Notes: generated by a model not told the origin, from the letters alone. Shown: positions 37,266 through 47,002, counted from the first letter of the stretch. The stretch is DNA of 64,000 nucleotides from UBA668 sp043740085 (GCA_043740085.1 JAYUCY010000001.1:6583-70582), one strand, 5' to 3'. Numbers and translations are program-made.

Positions 37266-40200
37266 GCGTCGGCTCGGTCGGCACGTCCGCCGAGCACGAG
37301 CTCGACCTGATCGGTCTGCGGGCTGGCGAGTTCGTCGACGAACATCCGCGCACCTGCCTCCAGCGCGATCAGTTTCACGCCCATCGCCAAGAAGTGGGAC
37401 TGCAGCGCGGCGCCAACCATGCCACCGGCCCAGGGTCCCCAGCCGAACGACTTGACGACGCAGCTGGAACCGCGCCGATCGTGTTCGGCGAGGGCCACCT
37501 TGTTGAGCACTTCGTTCGCCATTGCATAGTCGGCCTGGCCGGTGTTGCCCGACCGGGCCGCCACCGACGAGAACACGCACAGCACCCGCAAGGGATCGTC
37601 GGCCGTTGCCGACAGCAAGGCGCGGAGACCGCCCACCTTGGTGTCGAAGACGACCTCGAACTGGTCGTCGGTCTTGTCGGCGATGAGCTTGTCGGCCAGC
37701 ACCCCTGCGCCGTGCACGACCGCGGTGATGGGCCCGACCTCTTCGCGCACCGCAGCGAGCACGGCGGCCACCGCCGCGGCATCGGCGATGTCCACCGTGG
37801 CGTACCGCGCCTCGCCGCCGACGTCTTCGATGGCAGCCAACGTGTTCCTGATCTCGCGATTGGCGAGCACGTTGTGGACCTGCATACCCAGGTCGGCGGG
37901 CGTCACGCTGCGGCCGTCGGCCGTCGCGGCATCGAGCAGGACGCGCTTCAGCGATGCGTCGTCGATGGCGCCGGCGCATATCGCCGGTTCGTCATCGACC
38001 GTCGACCGGCCGAGCAGCACGAACTGAGCTTTCGACGCGCGGGCCAACTCGATCACGCAGACGGCGGTTACGCCGCGGGCGCCGCCGGACACGACGATGA
38101 CATCGTCGGGGCCGAGCAACATCGAACCGTTCTCCACCTCGACTTCGAGGTCGCGCAACGTGACCCGCGTGCCGTCGGCGCGCAGGCCGACCTCCACCAC
38201 GGCGCCGCCCTGCAACAGTTCGTCGGCGATGGCGCGGGCGACTTCGCCGGGCGGCCGACCGCCGAGCCCGAGGTCGATCGCTTTCACCCCGGCCGCCGGC
38301 CACTCGAGGGCGGCAGTCCGCGCCAGGCCGTTGATGCCGGCTGACCACGCCCGCGTACCATCGCAACCGTCGCAACCGAACGAGCCGCCAAGGTCGGTGA
38401 CCGTCACAAATAGGCCCGGGTTCAACGCCACGGCTCTGGCGGCGCGGAATGCCGCAGCGTTGACGGCAACGGCCTCGTCGTCGGATTGCCACTGCGCCAG
38501 CGCACCGAGGAAGACCGCGCCGGCCAAGCCCGGCTGCAGCGGATCGCTCGCCAGTTCGGCGCTGACACCGGCAGCCGAGAGCAGGGAGACCAACGCCGCG
38601 GCGATGCCGTTGCCGTCGTCGGTGACAGCGATACGCCCCGAGCGAAGACCTGGCATTTCTGCGCCAGATCGTGGTGATGCCACCGCGGCAACCACGAAGC
38701 GACCGAGTACCGCTGCCGGAGCGAGCGGGGATGGCGATGACGCGATAGCGGGACCGTTCAGTCGTCCGTCGAGATAGTCCACGATCTGACCCAGCGTCGC
38801 CAGCGCGGCCATCTCGCTGGTGTCCACATCGGGCAGTGCCGGTACGAGATCGTGCATCGCGCTCAGAATCTCGACGCGCTTGATCGAATCGATTCCGAGA
38901 TCGCTTTCGAGCTCCATCTCCATCGAGAGCATCTCCGCGGGGTATCCAGTTTTGTCGGCAACGACGTCCAGCAGCAAGGCCCGCAAACGATCGAACGAGA
39001 GACCCTGCCCAGTTGCCACCGATACCACTGGTGCCACCGATACCACTGGTGCCACCGGCGGCGGCGCCATGGCCTGAACCGGTGCCACGACAACCGGTGG
39101 CACCGGCGCGGCCACGGCAACTTCCATGGCCACCGGGGGGGCGGCAAGCGCTGGTCGAGGCCGCAGAGGGCCGACGCCGGAGAGCTGGCCGAGCAGGTCG
39201 AGGCTCTGCTGCGCCGTTGCCAGGAACGTGCCGTGCACGTGGGCCATCGAGTTGAGGTATGCGGCGTGGGCGTCGGCGGTCTGCTGCTGCATCGCCAGGT
39301 ATGCGGCCAGGAACTCTCCCGAGGGAGCGGCAGCCGTGGCAGGTGCCAGTGGCGCGGATGGTATGACGGCGGGGATTTCGGTCACGGGGTTGGCTCCGAC
39401 GAGTTCTGACAAGTTGTGTGGGGGGTACGGCTTGCCGTGGTTGGCGCCGTTGATGGCAATGGTCAACTTGGGCGTGGACGCATCGTGCGGGTTGGCACTC
39501 TCGCCGTACCCGTTCCTCAGCGCGCCGAGGTCCATGGGCACGCCGGCCGCAGCGAGCCGGCCGATGCCACCGAGGAATGCGCCGAGTCCGGGCTTGTTGC
39601 GCTTGTCCATGGCGACGGCGAGGTGCTCGCGTCCGTCGAGGATGGTCGCGACGAGACCGGTGAGCGTCGACGACGGGCCGACCTCGACGAACGTGCGGGC
39701 CCCGCTCTGGTACATGGATTCGATCATCTCGACGAAACGCACCGACTTGGCCAACTGTCGCCCGAGTTGAGCGCGCCCGGCGGGAACGTCGTCGAACGGG
39801 TACGGCTCGGCCGTCTCGTTGGCGTGCACGGCGATGGCCGGCGCGTTGAAGGTAACGCCTTCCAGGAACTCGGTGAACGCTCCGCTCGCGCCGCTGACCA
39901 CCGGCGAGTGAAACGCGGTTGCCACTGTGAGTCGTTTGAACGCGACGCCGTCGGCGCGCAGTGTGGCCTCGATCTCGTCGATCGCTGCAGTGCGACCGGA
40001 TAGCACCACCTGCACCGGGCTGTTGTGGTTGGCGACCACCACGTCGATGCCGGATCGCTGCACGATCGCCCGCACGTGATCGATCGGTGCGGACACCGCC
40101 GTCATGGATCCCGGTGTGTCGGCGGACTGCGCCATCAGTTCGCCACGGCGCCGGGCCACGCTGATCGTGTCGGGCTCCGACAACACGCCGGCTGCGTGCA

Positions 40201-42247
40201 GCGCAGTGATCTCACCGAAGCTGTGCCCGGCAACATGTGTGGGCCGTACGCCGATCGAGCGGAGGACTCGCAGGATGGCCAGGCTGGCCGCGCCGATGGC
40301 CGGTTGCGCCCACTCGGTCGCTGTCAGCAGGGCGTCGTTGGTGGCATCCGCGCCGTCGGCGAACGTCGTGATCGGGAAGACCACGTCGTGCAGTCGCCGG
40401 CCATCGAGGCTCATGTCGGCGGCCACATCCCATGCCGCCATCGCCTCGCGGTACTGCATCGCCAGATCGGCGCCCATCGACACGTACTGGCTGCCCTGGC
40501 CGGGGAAGACGAAGGCGATCTTGCCGACGAGTTCACCGGTGCCATAGTGAACGCCGGTTGGCATCGAGAACGGTGTCGTGGGGTTCGCCTCGATGTGTTC
40601 GATGGCCGTCGCCAGCTTGCTGCAGAGATCGGCTTCGTTGCGCGCCACAACGGCGAGACGTGCCGCCGCGTCGGATCGATAGGCGCGCTGGCTCGTCTGG
40701 GCCAGCCAGGTGGCGTACCCACTCGCTGTCGCCGCGTGGAGGTGTTGGCGCGCCCGGGCGGCGACATCCCGCCCGTCGGTGCCGGTGATGACCACGAGTT
40801 CGACGTCGCTGGTACGCAGGCGCGGAGCACGGCTGCCGGCGCCCACGTACTCGGACAGTGCGATGTGGAAGTTCGACCCGCCGAAACCGAACGAGCTGAC
40901 CGACGCCCGCCGTTCGTGATCGGAGCCACGAATCCACGGTCGGGTCCTGGTGTTGAGATGGAACGGCGAGTGCTGCAGGTCGAGCTTTGGATTCGGCGCA
41001 TCGATCTTGGCGCTCTGCGGCAGCACCCCGTGGTGCAGCGCCATGACCACCTTGAACAGCCCCGCCGCGCCCGCCGCCGCCTTGGTGTGACCGATCTGGC
41101 TCTTCACAGAACCCAGCGCGCACCACTGGCGGTCGGCTCGCCCGCTGGCGTTGAAGACCAGTTCCAGTCCCGCGAACTCCGCAGCGTCGCCGGCGACGGT
41201 ACCCGTGCCGTGGGCCTCGACGAGTTCCACCGTGTCGGGTCCGTAACCGGCCTTGGCGTAGGCGTTGTCCAACGCCCGCGCCTGGCCGGCCGACACGGGC
41301 GCGTACACGCTCTTGGCTCGGCCGTCGGAGCTGGTTCCGACACCGTTGATCACGCAGTAGATGCCGTTGCCGTCGCGCTCGGCGTCGGCCAGCCGTTTCA
41401 GCGCCACCATGCCGATGCCCTCGCCGAGCATCGTGCCGTCGGCCCTGTCCGAGAACGGGCGGATGTCCTCGCTTCTCGACAGCGCCGGAGTCTTCGAGAA
41501 GCACATGTACATCAAGATGTCGTTCATGGTGTCGACGCCACCGGCAATGACCATGTCGCTGTCACCGAGGTACAGCTCGTTGACACCCATCGAGATCGCC
41601 GAAAACGACGAAGCACACGCGGCGTCGGTGACGCAGTTCGTTCCGCCCAGGTCGAGGCGGTTGGCGATACGCCCGGCCACCACGTTGCCGAGCAATCCGG
41701 GGAACGTGTCCTCGGTCCACGCCGGGTGCAGGTTTGCGATCTGATCGCACGCAGCCAGGGCGACGTCTTCGGCGACACCGGCGCGGCGCATGCCCTGCAG
41801 CCACATCGGCCGGCTCATCCGGCTGGCCATCGCGCCGAGCAACTCCTGTCCCGACGTGACCCCGAGGATGACCGACACACGCGTTCGGTCGAGCTCGCTG
41901 AACTGGGTGCGAGTCGCGTCGTCGAGCACTCGCTGGGCGACGATGAGCGCGAGCAGTTGCGACGTGTCGGTTGACTTGACGCTGTTGGGTGGCACGCCGA
42001 AACCCATCAGGTCGAGATCGACGTCCGGCAGGAACCCGCCACGCCTGCCGTAGGTCTTGTCGGGCGCGTCCATGTCGGCGTCGAAGTAGTCGTCGATCAG
42101 CCAATGGCTGGGTGGAACGGCGGTGATGCGGTCGGTACCCGCGAGGATGTCGGCCCAGAAGCCGGTGGAATCCACCGACCCGGGAAACAGTGCCGACACG
42201 CCCACCACCGCGATCGGGGGGCGCGTCGTTTCGGGTTTCATGGTCAT
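37262..42247 (-). CDS. pfaA: PfaA-like synthase: KS-AT-ACP-KR
   Basis: 1661 residues. Ketosynthase 1-460 (DAACASS, Cys 211; EAHGTGT; GSVKSQIGHT; FGFGGSNFH). Malonyl-type acyltransferase about 570-900 (FVFPGQGSQY, GHSFGE with Ser about 675). Ala/Pro linker. One acyl carrier protein about 1070-1150 (LGIDSIKR, phosphopantetheine Ser about 1117). Inactive plus active ketoreductase halves about 1160-1650 (VVSGGARGVTA near 1383, QADYAMANEVLNK near 1570). It makes the beta-hydroxyacyl intermediates on its ACP. Known Pfa synthases carry several ACPs in tandem; here only one is present. A phosphopantetheinyl transferase (PfaE) is not in the window. ATG at 42247 follows CAGGACC. Confidence 0.92.
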   Translation of the reverse strand: MTMKPETTRPPIAVVGVSALFPGSVDSTGFWADILAGTDRITAVPPSHWLIDDYFDADMDAPDKTYGRRGGFLPDVDLDLMGFGVPPNSVKSTDTSQLLALIVAQRVLDDATRTQFSELDRTRVSVILGVTSGQELLGAMASRMSRPMWLQGMRRAGVAEDVALAACDQIANLHPAWTEDTFPGLLGNVVAGRIANRLDLGGTNCVTDAACASSFSAISMGVNELYLGDSDMVIAGGVDTMNDILMYMCFSKTPALSRSEDIRPFSDRADGTMLGEGIGMVALKRLADAERDGNGIYCVINGVGTSSDGRAKSVYAPVSAGQARALDNAYAKAGYGPDTVELVEAHGTGTVAGDAAEFAGLELVFNASGRADRQWCALGSVKSQIGHTKAAAGAAGLFKVVMALHHGVLPQSAKIDAPNPKLDLQHSPFHLNTRTRPWIRGSDHERRASVSSFGFGGSNFHIALSEYVGAGSRAPRLRTSDVELVVITGTDGRDVAARARQHLHAATASGYATWLAQTSQRAYRSDAAARLAVVARNEADLCSKLATAIEHIEANPTTPFSMPTGVHYGTGELVGKIAFVFPGQGSQYVSMGADLAMQYREAMAAWDVAADMSLDGRRLHDVVFPITTFADGADATNDALLTATEWAQPAIGAASLAILRVLRSIGVRPTHVAGHSFGEITALHAAGVLSEPDTISVARRRGELMAQSADTPGSMTAVSAPIDHVRAIVQRSGIDVVVANHNSPVQVVLSGRTAAIDEIEATLRADGVAFKRLTVATAFHSPVVSGASGAFTEFLEGVTFNAPAIAVHANETAEPYPFDDVPAGRAQLGRQLAKSVRFVEMIESMYQSGARTFVEVGPSSTLTGLVATILDGREHLAVAMDKRNKPGLGAFLGGIGRLAAAGVPMDLGALRNGYGESANPHDASTPKLTIAINGANHGKPYPPHNLSELVGANPVTEIPAVIPSAPLAPATAAAPSGEFLAAYLAMQQQTADAHAAYLNSMAHVHGTFLATAQQSLDLLGQLSGVGPLRPRPALAAPPVAMEVAVAAPVPPVVVAPVQAMAPPPVAPVVSVAPVVSVATGQGLSFDRLRALLLDVVADKTGYPAEMLSMEMELESDLGIDSIKRVEILSAMHDLVPALPDVDTSEMAALATLGQIVDYLDGRLNGPAIASSPSPLAPAAVLGRFVVAAVASPRSGAEMPGLRSGRIAVTDDGNGIAAALVSLLSAAGVSAELASDPLQPGLAGAVFLGALAQWQSDDEAVAVNAAAFRAARAVALNPGLFVTVTDLGGSFGCDGCDGTRAWSAGINGLARTAALEWPAAGVKAIDLGLGGRPPGEVARAIADELLQGGAVVEVGLRADGTRVTLRDLEVEVENGSMLLGPDDVIVVSGGARGVTAVCVIELARASKAQFVLLGRSTVDDEPAICAGAIDDASLKRVLLDAATADGRSVTPADLGMQVHNVLANREIRNTLAAIEDVGGEARYATVDIADAAAVAAVLAAVREEVGPITAVVHGAGVLADKLIADKTDDQFEVVFDTKVGGLRALLSATADDPLRVLCVFSSVAARSGNTGQADYAMANEVLNKVALAEHDRRGSSCVVKSFGWGPWAGGMVGAALQSHFLAMGVKLIALEAGARMFVDELASPQTDQVELVLGGRADRADA
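39015..39056. repeat. 18-bp tandem repeat in the linker before the pfaA ACP
   Basis: GCCACCGATACCACTGGT is present twice without change (39015-39032, 39033-39050), with a partial third copy. It encodes the PVVSVA units of the Ala/Pro/Val linker directly ahead of the single ACP, a place where length variation and assembly collapse are plausible. Confidence 0.85.
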
Positions 42248-42272
42248 CTGCGGTCCTGCCCTGCCCTGTCGA

Positions 42273-43892
42273 TCACTGCAATGGGCGGGGTCGATAGTTG
42301 AATGCCTGCGACGGTACCGTGACACCGTAGGTCCGGAACTGATGAGCGCGCGTGACCACCGCAGCGCCCTCCATCAAATTGTTGGCAACTTGCGTCACCG
42401 TACGGTTTTCGGGCGCTGCCAGGAACGTTCCGGCCGTCCAGGCATTGAACGCACCCATCGCCGGCCCGCACCAGATCTGGTAGTCCATCCGCCGCGCCGC
42501 GACCCCCTCGATCGACCAGCGGCTGGACAGTCCGAGATAGCTGCGGAACGTGAGGGCCATGCGGTGACGCGGGTCGGCTTCGGCCTTGGCCACCTGGTCG
42601 GGATCGCGATCCATCCAGAACTCGCGGGTCGCCGCCCAGCACTGGGGGATGGTCATCCCCAGCACGTGCTGCTCGAGTTCGTCGATCTCGTCGCCGGGGA
42701 TCGACTCCAGTGACGGGTAGGCCCGGTACAGCTGAGCCAGTTTCTTCGCGCGTGGGGCGAACATCGTGCCGCGCTTCAGCACCTGCAACTCGACGCCCAG
42801 CTCGAACATATCGGCTGCCGGGGCCATGGTGACGTCGGCGATGTCGGCCTGCGCGAGCATCTGCTTGCCCTCGGCTGCCAGCCCTGACTCCACGCAGGCC
42901 TGGTTGATCGAGCCGGTCAACACGTACGACGCACCGAGCGCGAACGCAGCGGCCACGGCCTGCGGAGTGCCGATGCCGCCCGCTGCTCCAAGTCGGATCG
43001 GCCGCGTGTAACCGTGAGCGGCGACAACCTCGTCGCGCACTGCCTGGATCGCGGAGAACAGCGGCGCCAGCGGACGGTTGTCGGTGTGGCCACCGCTGTC
43101 GCTCTCGACGGTGACGTCTTCGGCCACGGGCAGCGAGGCGGCCAAACGCGCCTCGGCGGGCGTCAGCTTGCCGTTGGCTACGAGGGTGTCGAGCAGAGCT
43201 TGTGGCGCCGGTGACATGAAGCGGCGCGCCACCTCCGGGCGCGACACCTTGGCAAACACGGCGTTTGGCCGGTGCAGCACTCCTGTCGAGTCTTGATGGA
43301 TACCGCTGTATGCGTAACGCACGATGGCCGGGGTCAGCGACATGTAAGCCGCCGCGGACACCTTGCGGACGCCGCGGACGATGTACAGGTCGGCCACCGC
43401 CTCTTCCAGCGCCGGCTCGTTCGGCGAGTGGATGAGGTTGCACCCCCACGGCGCGTCGGTGTGGCCGAGCGCGCCGACCAATTCGGTGATGGCTCCGTCG
43501 ACCCGCGCCGGAGTCAACCCTGCCGCCCCGAAGAACCCGAGGTAGCCGTGATTGGCCATCTCGATCACCATCCGGGTGGTCGCGATGCCGTTGGCCATCT
43601 CGCCGCTGACATACGCGAATCGTGTGCCATGCACCTCGGTGAAGCTGCGATCACCCAACCATTCGGGATACATGGGTGCGAGCGCGGCGATCACGGGCCA
43701 TGCCCCTGGTACACCGATATCGACCATCGCCCCGCCGGTCGCCACCCCATGGCAACCAGTTGCCGGATCGACCACGACGAGCGCCGTCTCGCGGATGCGA
43801 TGCGCCATGTCCGCGATCTGCCCAGGCTCGAAGGCGGGCAAAGCCGTTCCGCTCCAACCAGCGATGGAAGATACCGGGACCGAGTTGCTCAC
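42273..43892 (-). CDS. pfaD: PfaD trans-acting enoyl reductase of the lipid synthase
   Basis: 539 residues, FMN-dependent TIM-barrel related to 2-nitropropane dioxygenase. PfaD family blocks: GCNLIHSPNEPALEEAVADLY, VRKVSAAAYMSLTPAIVRY, FAKVSRPEVARRFMSPAP, SDSGGHTDNRPL, RLGAAGGIGTPQAVAAAFALGA, VLTGSINQACVESG and KLAQLYRAYPSLE. It reduces enoyl chains on the pfaA ACP. First gene of pfaD-A-C; 25 bases separate it from pfaA. GTG start. An integrase remnant lies directly upstream, and no promoter was recognised. Confidence 0.95.
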   Translation of the reverse strand: MSNSVPVSSIAGWSGTALPAFEPGQIADMAHRIRETALVVVDPATGCHGVATGGAMVDIGVPGAWPVIAALAPMYPEWLGDRSFTEVHGTRFAYVSGEMANGIATTRMVIEMANHGYLGFFGAAGLTPARVDGAITELVGALGHTDAPWGCNLIHSPNEPALEEAVADLYIVRGVRKVSAAAYMSLTPAIVRYAYSGIHQDSTGVLHRPNAVFAKVSRPEVARRFMSPAPQALLDTLVANGKLTPAEARLAASLPVAEDVTVESDSGGHTDNRPLAPLFSAIQAVRDEVVAAHGYTRPIRLGAAGGIGTPQAVAAAFALGASYVLTGSINQACVESGLAAEGKQMLAQADIADVTMAPAADMFELGVELQVLKRGTMFAPRAKKLAQLYRAYPSLESIPGDEIDELEQHVLGMTIPQCWAATREFWMDRDPDQVAKAEADPRHRMALTFRSYLGLSSRWSIEGVAARRMDYQIWCGPAMGAFNAWTAGTFLAAPENRTVTQVANNLMEGAAVVTRAHQFRTYGVTVPSQAFNYRPRPLQ

Positions 43893-44130
43893 ATCAGCAG
43901 CCGCTTGGCGTTTGCATGATCGTCAGCGTACCGTCGCGCCGGCTTCTTCGGGGAGCCTCCCGGCATGAAGAGGGCGGCGACGGATGTCGCTCCGTCGTCA
44001 TGCATGGTCGGGAGCACGTACGACTAGGTCTGCAGTGTGATCGTGGCCCACGTGTGGCGCAACCCGTGCACCGGAATCGTCGGCAGCTTGTGTCGGATCA
44101 GCGCCCGCCGGAACGCTGACACACGAGTTC
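43889..44130 (-). pseudogene. Tyrosine recombinase (phage-type integrase), C-terminal remnant
   Basis: Reading the minus strand gives RHKLPTIPVHGLRHTWATI, the catalytic HxLRHTxAT box of integrases, then LQT and an in-frame TAG, then SYVLPTMHDDGATSVAALF, which is the part right after the catalytic Tyr (usually TYSHVLPTMHDDAA). About 25 codons between the two boxes are deleted and the N-terminal half is absent. It sits immediately upstream of pfaD and ends within its first codon. Confidence 0.75.
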
Positions 44131-44388
44131 TGGATGAAGCGGTTCACCATCAGGTCTGTAGAACGCGAGCCCGCCGGCGGCCGCGCCGGGCGTCGATGTT
44201 CGTGCTGAGTCTTGGAGGTGTCGGCACAGCACCTCGACGGTCAGCCATCAGGGAGGCGACGCTCAGCAAAGCTGCGACCAAGACGGTCAGTGCGCACCAT
44301 CGCTGCCGGGTCGATCCGACGTCGAGCACAGGAAGTGACAGGTTTCTTCGCAAGTCAAGGTCGAGCACCTTCCGGCCGATGAGCTGTT

Positions 44389-46332
44389 GTGCCAGAACCC
44401 GTGATCTGTGCGAAGACTCCGGTGCGGATCGCTGCCTGGACGAAGCAACTCTGCGCGCCGGGCCCCGAGCCGCAGTCGTCGCGGCGCAGCGCCCACCTCG
44501 GGGCAATGGTGTCGATCGCCTCGCTGGTGTTGTACGTGACGTGGAGGGTCGCTGACACTCTGCCGCCCGGAGGTTGGAACCGGAGCGTCGCCTGGCTGCT
44601 CATCGCGTTCGAGACCGTGCCGATCTTCGGCCTCGTCATCAAGGCAGTCACACTGTGGAACATTGACAGCGTCGCGCCACCGCCGCTGAGCGACCTGATC
44701 GAGATGCCACGCATCGCCGTGTTCATCCCGACCTACAACGAGCCGGTCGAGGTGATCGCACCGACCGTTGCTGCGGCGTGCGCGTTGAAGCCCGCTCATG
44801 AGACGTGGGTGCTGGACGACGGCGATCGGCCTTGGGTCGCCGAAATGTGCGCCGCGTGGGGCGCCCGTTATGTGTGTCGGCCCGTGCACGACCATGCCAA
44901 GGCCGGCAACATGAACCACGCCCTCGGCGTGCTCGCCGCCGAAGACACCGCCGGCACCGGTGGCGCCGACGTGATCGCCGTGCTCGATTGTGACCACGTG
45001 CCACTCCCCCATTTCCTCACCGCAACACTCGGTTGGTTCGCCGACGACGGCGTCGCCCTCGTCCAGGGACCCCAGGCTTTCTACAACGCGGGAGCGTTCG
45101 ACGACGACGGGTTCTCCGGTGAGCAGGGCATGTTCTTCAACGTGTTGATGCCAGCCCGGAACCATGCCGGCGCCGGTCCGTTCTGGTGCGGGTCCACCTC
45201 GTTGCTCCGCGTCAGCGCACTCGCCGATATCGGCGGCGTCGCGACCGAGACCATCACCGAGGACATGCACACGACGCTCAAGCTGATCAAGCGCGGGTGG
45301 AAAACCGTGTACCACCACCAGACGCTTGCGGTCGGTCTCGCCCCGGCCACCCCCGATCAGTACCTCCTGCAGCGCCGGCGATGGGGCATGGGAGCCATGC
45401 AGATCCTCGTCCACGAGCACCTGTGGGCCGCCAAGCGATGGCTCAGCTGGCGCAACTTCCACGAGTACCTCAATGGCACGCTGTGGTGGCTCGAAGGGAT
45501 CTCAACCCTGATTGCGTTCGTGATCCCGATCGCGATCATGCTCAGCGGCGCCGAGACCTCTACCGCCGGGCCCGCCGTCTTCGCCGGCGTGTTCGTGGCC
45601 ATGTTCAGCGCCCGGCTCTGGGGTGCGAGACGCCTGATGCGCCGACATATCCATTGGCCGACCGCGTTCGCGCTGCGTGTGTTCCGGATCCCGATCGGCA
45701 TGGCGTGTCTGTGGTGGCTGGTTAGCCGCAAGACCCTTCAGTTCGAGGTCACCCCCAAGGGCGGCGCCGACGGCCGCCACCGCGGCCGAGCCCCGAAGAT
45801 CCTGTGGGCCCTCACCGGGCTCGTCACCGCCGTGCTCGCGTACGCCTGTTTCGGCGTCGCCGGGCTCCTGCCGTGGCGCACCAGCGCCGCCTCGACCACG
45901 GCATCCGGCGTCTGGCTCGGCCTCGCCGGCCTCGTGCTCCTCTTCGGGGCTCGACGCATCCACGCAGCCGAGTACGCCACCTCGCGCCGCAATGCCTACC
46001 GAGTCCAGATTCCCGCCGAAGTCACGGTCGACCACTTCACCGGCGTGCTCATCGACATCTCCGTCGGCGGCGCCGCCGTCCGCTTCCCGCCCGGCAGACT
46101 CCCCCAAGCTGGCCTCGTCTCCGTCGAACTACCCGGCGCCGACACCATCAAGATGGAGATGGTCCGCATACGCGCGACACCCGACAGCACCGAGTTCGGC
46201 TCACTCAAGCTCGCCGAGAACGACTGGACCGGATACCGAACCATGTCACTGTGGATGTTCCACACCCCAGCGCACGCCGTTCCCGAACTCCCCAGCGGCA
46301 TCCCGGTCGTCGCATACGCCCAACCCGCCTGA
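44389..46332 (+). CDS. Cellulose synthase-like family 2 glycosyltransferase with PilZ domain
   Basis: 647 residues. Two N-terminal membrane helices (about 38-90), GT-A domain about 105-350 with FIPTYNEP, WVLDDGDR, DCDH (DxD), TITED and QRRRWG (QxxRW, processive synthase mark), four more membrane helices about 365-530, and a C-terminal PilZ domain with RRNAYRVQ (RxxxR) and DISVGGAA (DxSxxG). This is the layout of c-di-GMP-activated BcsA-type polysaccharide synthases. GTG start assumed at 44389; an ATG at residue 40 is possible. The polymer is unknown and no BcsB-like partner is adjacent. Confidence 0.9.
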   Translation: MPEPVICAKTPVRIAAWTKQLCAPGPEPQSSRRSAHLGAMVSIASLVLYVTWRVADTLPPGGWNRSVAWLLIAFETVPIFGLVIKAVTLWNIDSVAPPPLSDLIEMPRIAVFIPTYNEPVEVIAPTVAAACALKPAHETWVLDDGDRPWVAEMCAAWGARYVCRPVHDHAKAGNMNHALGVLAAEDTAGTGGADVIAVLDCDHVPLPHFLTATLGWFADDGVALVQGPQAFYNAGAFDDDGFSGEQGMFFNVLMPARNHAGAGPFWCGSTSLLRVSALADIGGVATETITEDMHTTLKLIKRGWKTVYHHQTLAVGLAPATPDQYLLQRRRWGMGAMQILVHEHLWAAKRWLSWRNFHEYLNGTLWWLEGISTLIAFVIPIAIMLSGAETSTAGPAVFAGVFVAMFSARLWGARRLMRRHIHWPTAFALRVFRIPIGMACLWWLVSRKTLQFEVTPKGGADGRHRGRAPKILWALTGLVTAVLAYACFGVAGLLPWRTSAASTTASGVWLGLAGLVLLFGARRIHAAEYATSRRNAYRVQIPAEVTVDHFTGVLIDISVGGAAVRFPPGRLPQAGLVSVELPGADTIKMEMVRIRATPDSTEFGSLKLAENDWTGYRTMSLWMFHTPAHAVPELPSGIPVVAYAQPA

Positions 46333-46462
46333 CGCGCGGAGATCCGGCCAGCTTTCGCCGTCGTGACGCCGGTCACTCCCCAGATCGTGGTGGAGGAGCC
46401 GGGCGCGATTCCTCCGGGGCCGATTCGGGTGAGATGACCGCTGAGACCACGAAGATCAGGAG

Positions 46463-46945
46463 TCAGGCCACAGCAAGTGATCGACCGGAAGCGGTCCAGG
46501 CGTCGGTGCCGCCGTCGAGTTCGACGACATCGGTGAAGCCCAGAGCCAGAAGTCGTTCGACGGCGATCGCCGACATCGACCCGGACCTGCAGTACACGGC
46601 GAGCGTGGCGTCGCGGTCCAACGGGAGTTTGCCAATGTCCAGATCGTCAAACGGCATGGTCAGGTCGGTGCCGTCCAGGGCGATGGCTTCGGCCGGTACG
46701 TGGACGTTGACGACCACAACGTCGGTGCCGGCGATCGCCGCCTCGAACGATGGTGGGTCCATCAGGCGATGCGCGGAGTGCGGCGTCATCCCATTGTTTG
46801 TCGTGGAGCCCGAGTGGTCCATGCCCGGCATGCCGGTGGCAAAGTACGCGATGACGGCTACTGCGAACACAACCAAGGCGATCACCAGCAGAGTGGCGCT
46901 ACGGCCCTCCCGGTCGGGTGCAGTACCGGTCGTCTTGTCAAGCAT
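46463..46945 (-). CDS. Membrane-anchored rhodanese
   Basis: 160 residues. One N-terminal helix (about 18-38), a Met/His-rich stretch GMPGMDHSG ... PHSAH that could bind copper, then a rhodanese domain with active-site loop YCRSGSMS (Cys about 119) and LDGGTDAW. It would act outside the membrane as a sulfurtransferase or thiol relay. The dyad at 46947-46963 sits directly before the ATG, inside a TTGTCA-N17-CACAAT promoter, so the mRNA may be nearly leaderless. Upstream in-frame ATG and TTG codons exist. Confidence 0.8.
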   Translation of the reverse strand: MLDKTTGTAPDREGRSATLLVIALVVFAVAVIAYFATGMPGMDHSGSTTNNGMTPHSAHRLMDPPSFEAAIAGTDVVVVNVHVPAEAIALDGTDLTMPFDDLDIGKLPLDRDATLAVYCRSGSMSAIAVERLLALGFTDVVELDGGTDAWTASGRSLAVA

Positions 46946-46946
46946 G

Positions 46947-46963
46947 TACGACATTGTGTCGTA
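46947..46963 (-). promoter_or_regulatory. BlaI/CopY-type operator, site 1 (rhodanese)
   Basis: TACGACA-TTG-TGTCGTA, a perfect 7+3+7 dyad. It overlaps the presumed -10 (CACAAT) of the minus-strand promoter TTGTCA-N17-CACAAT, so a bound repressor would block the rhodanese gene. Confidence 0.85.
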
Positions 46964-47002
46964 GAGAGGCCCTATTGACAACCGCGATCGCCACTCACGA
47001 GG

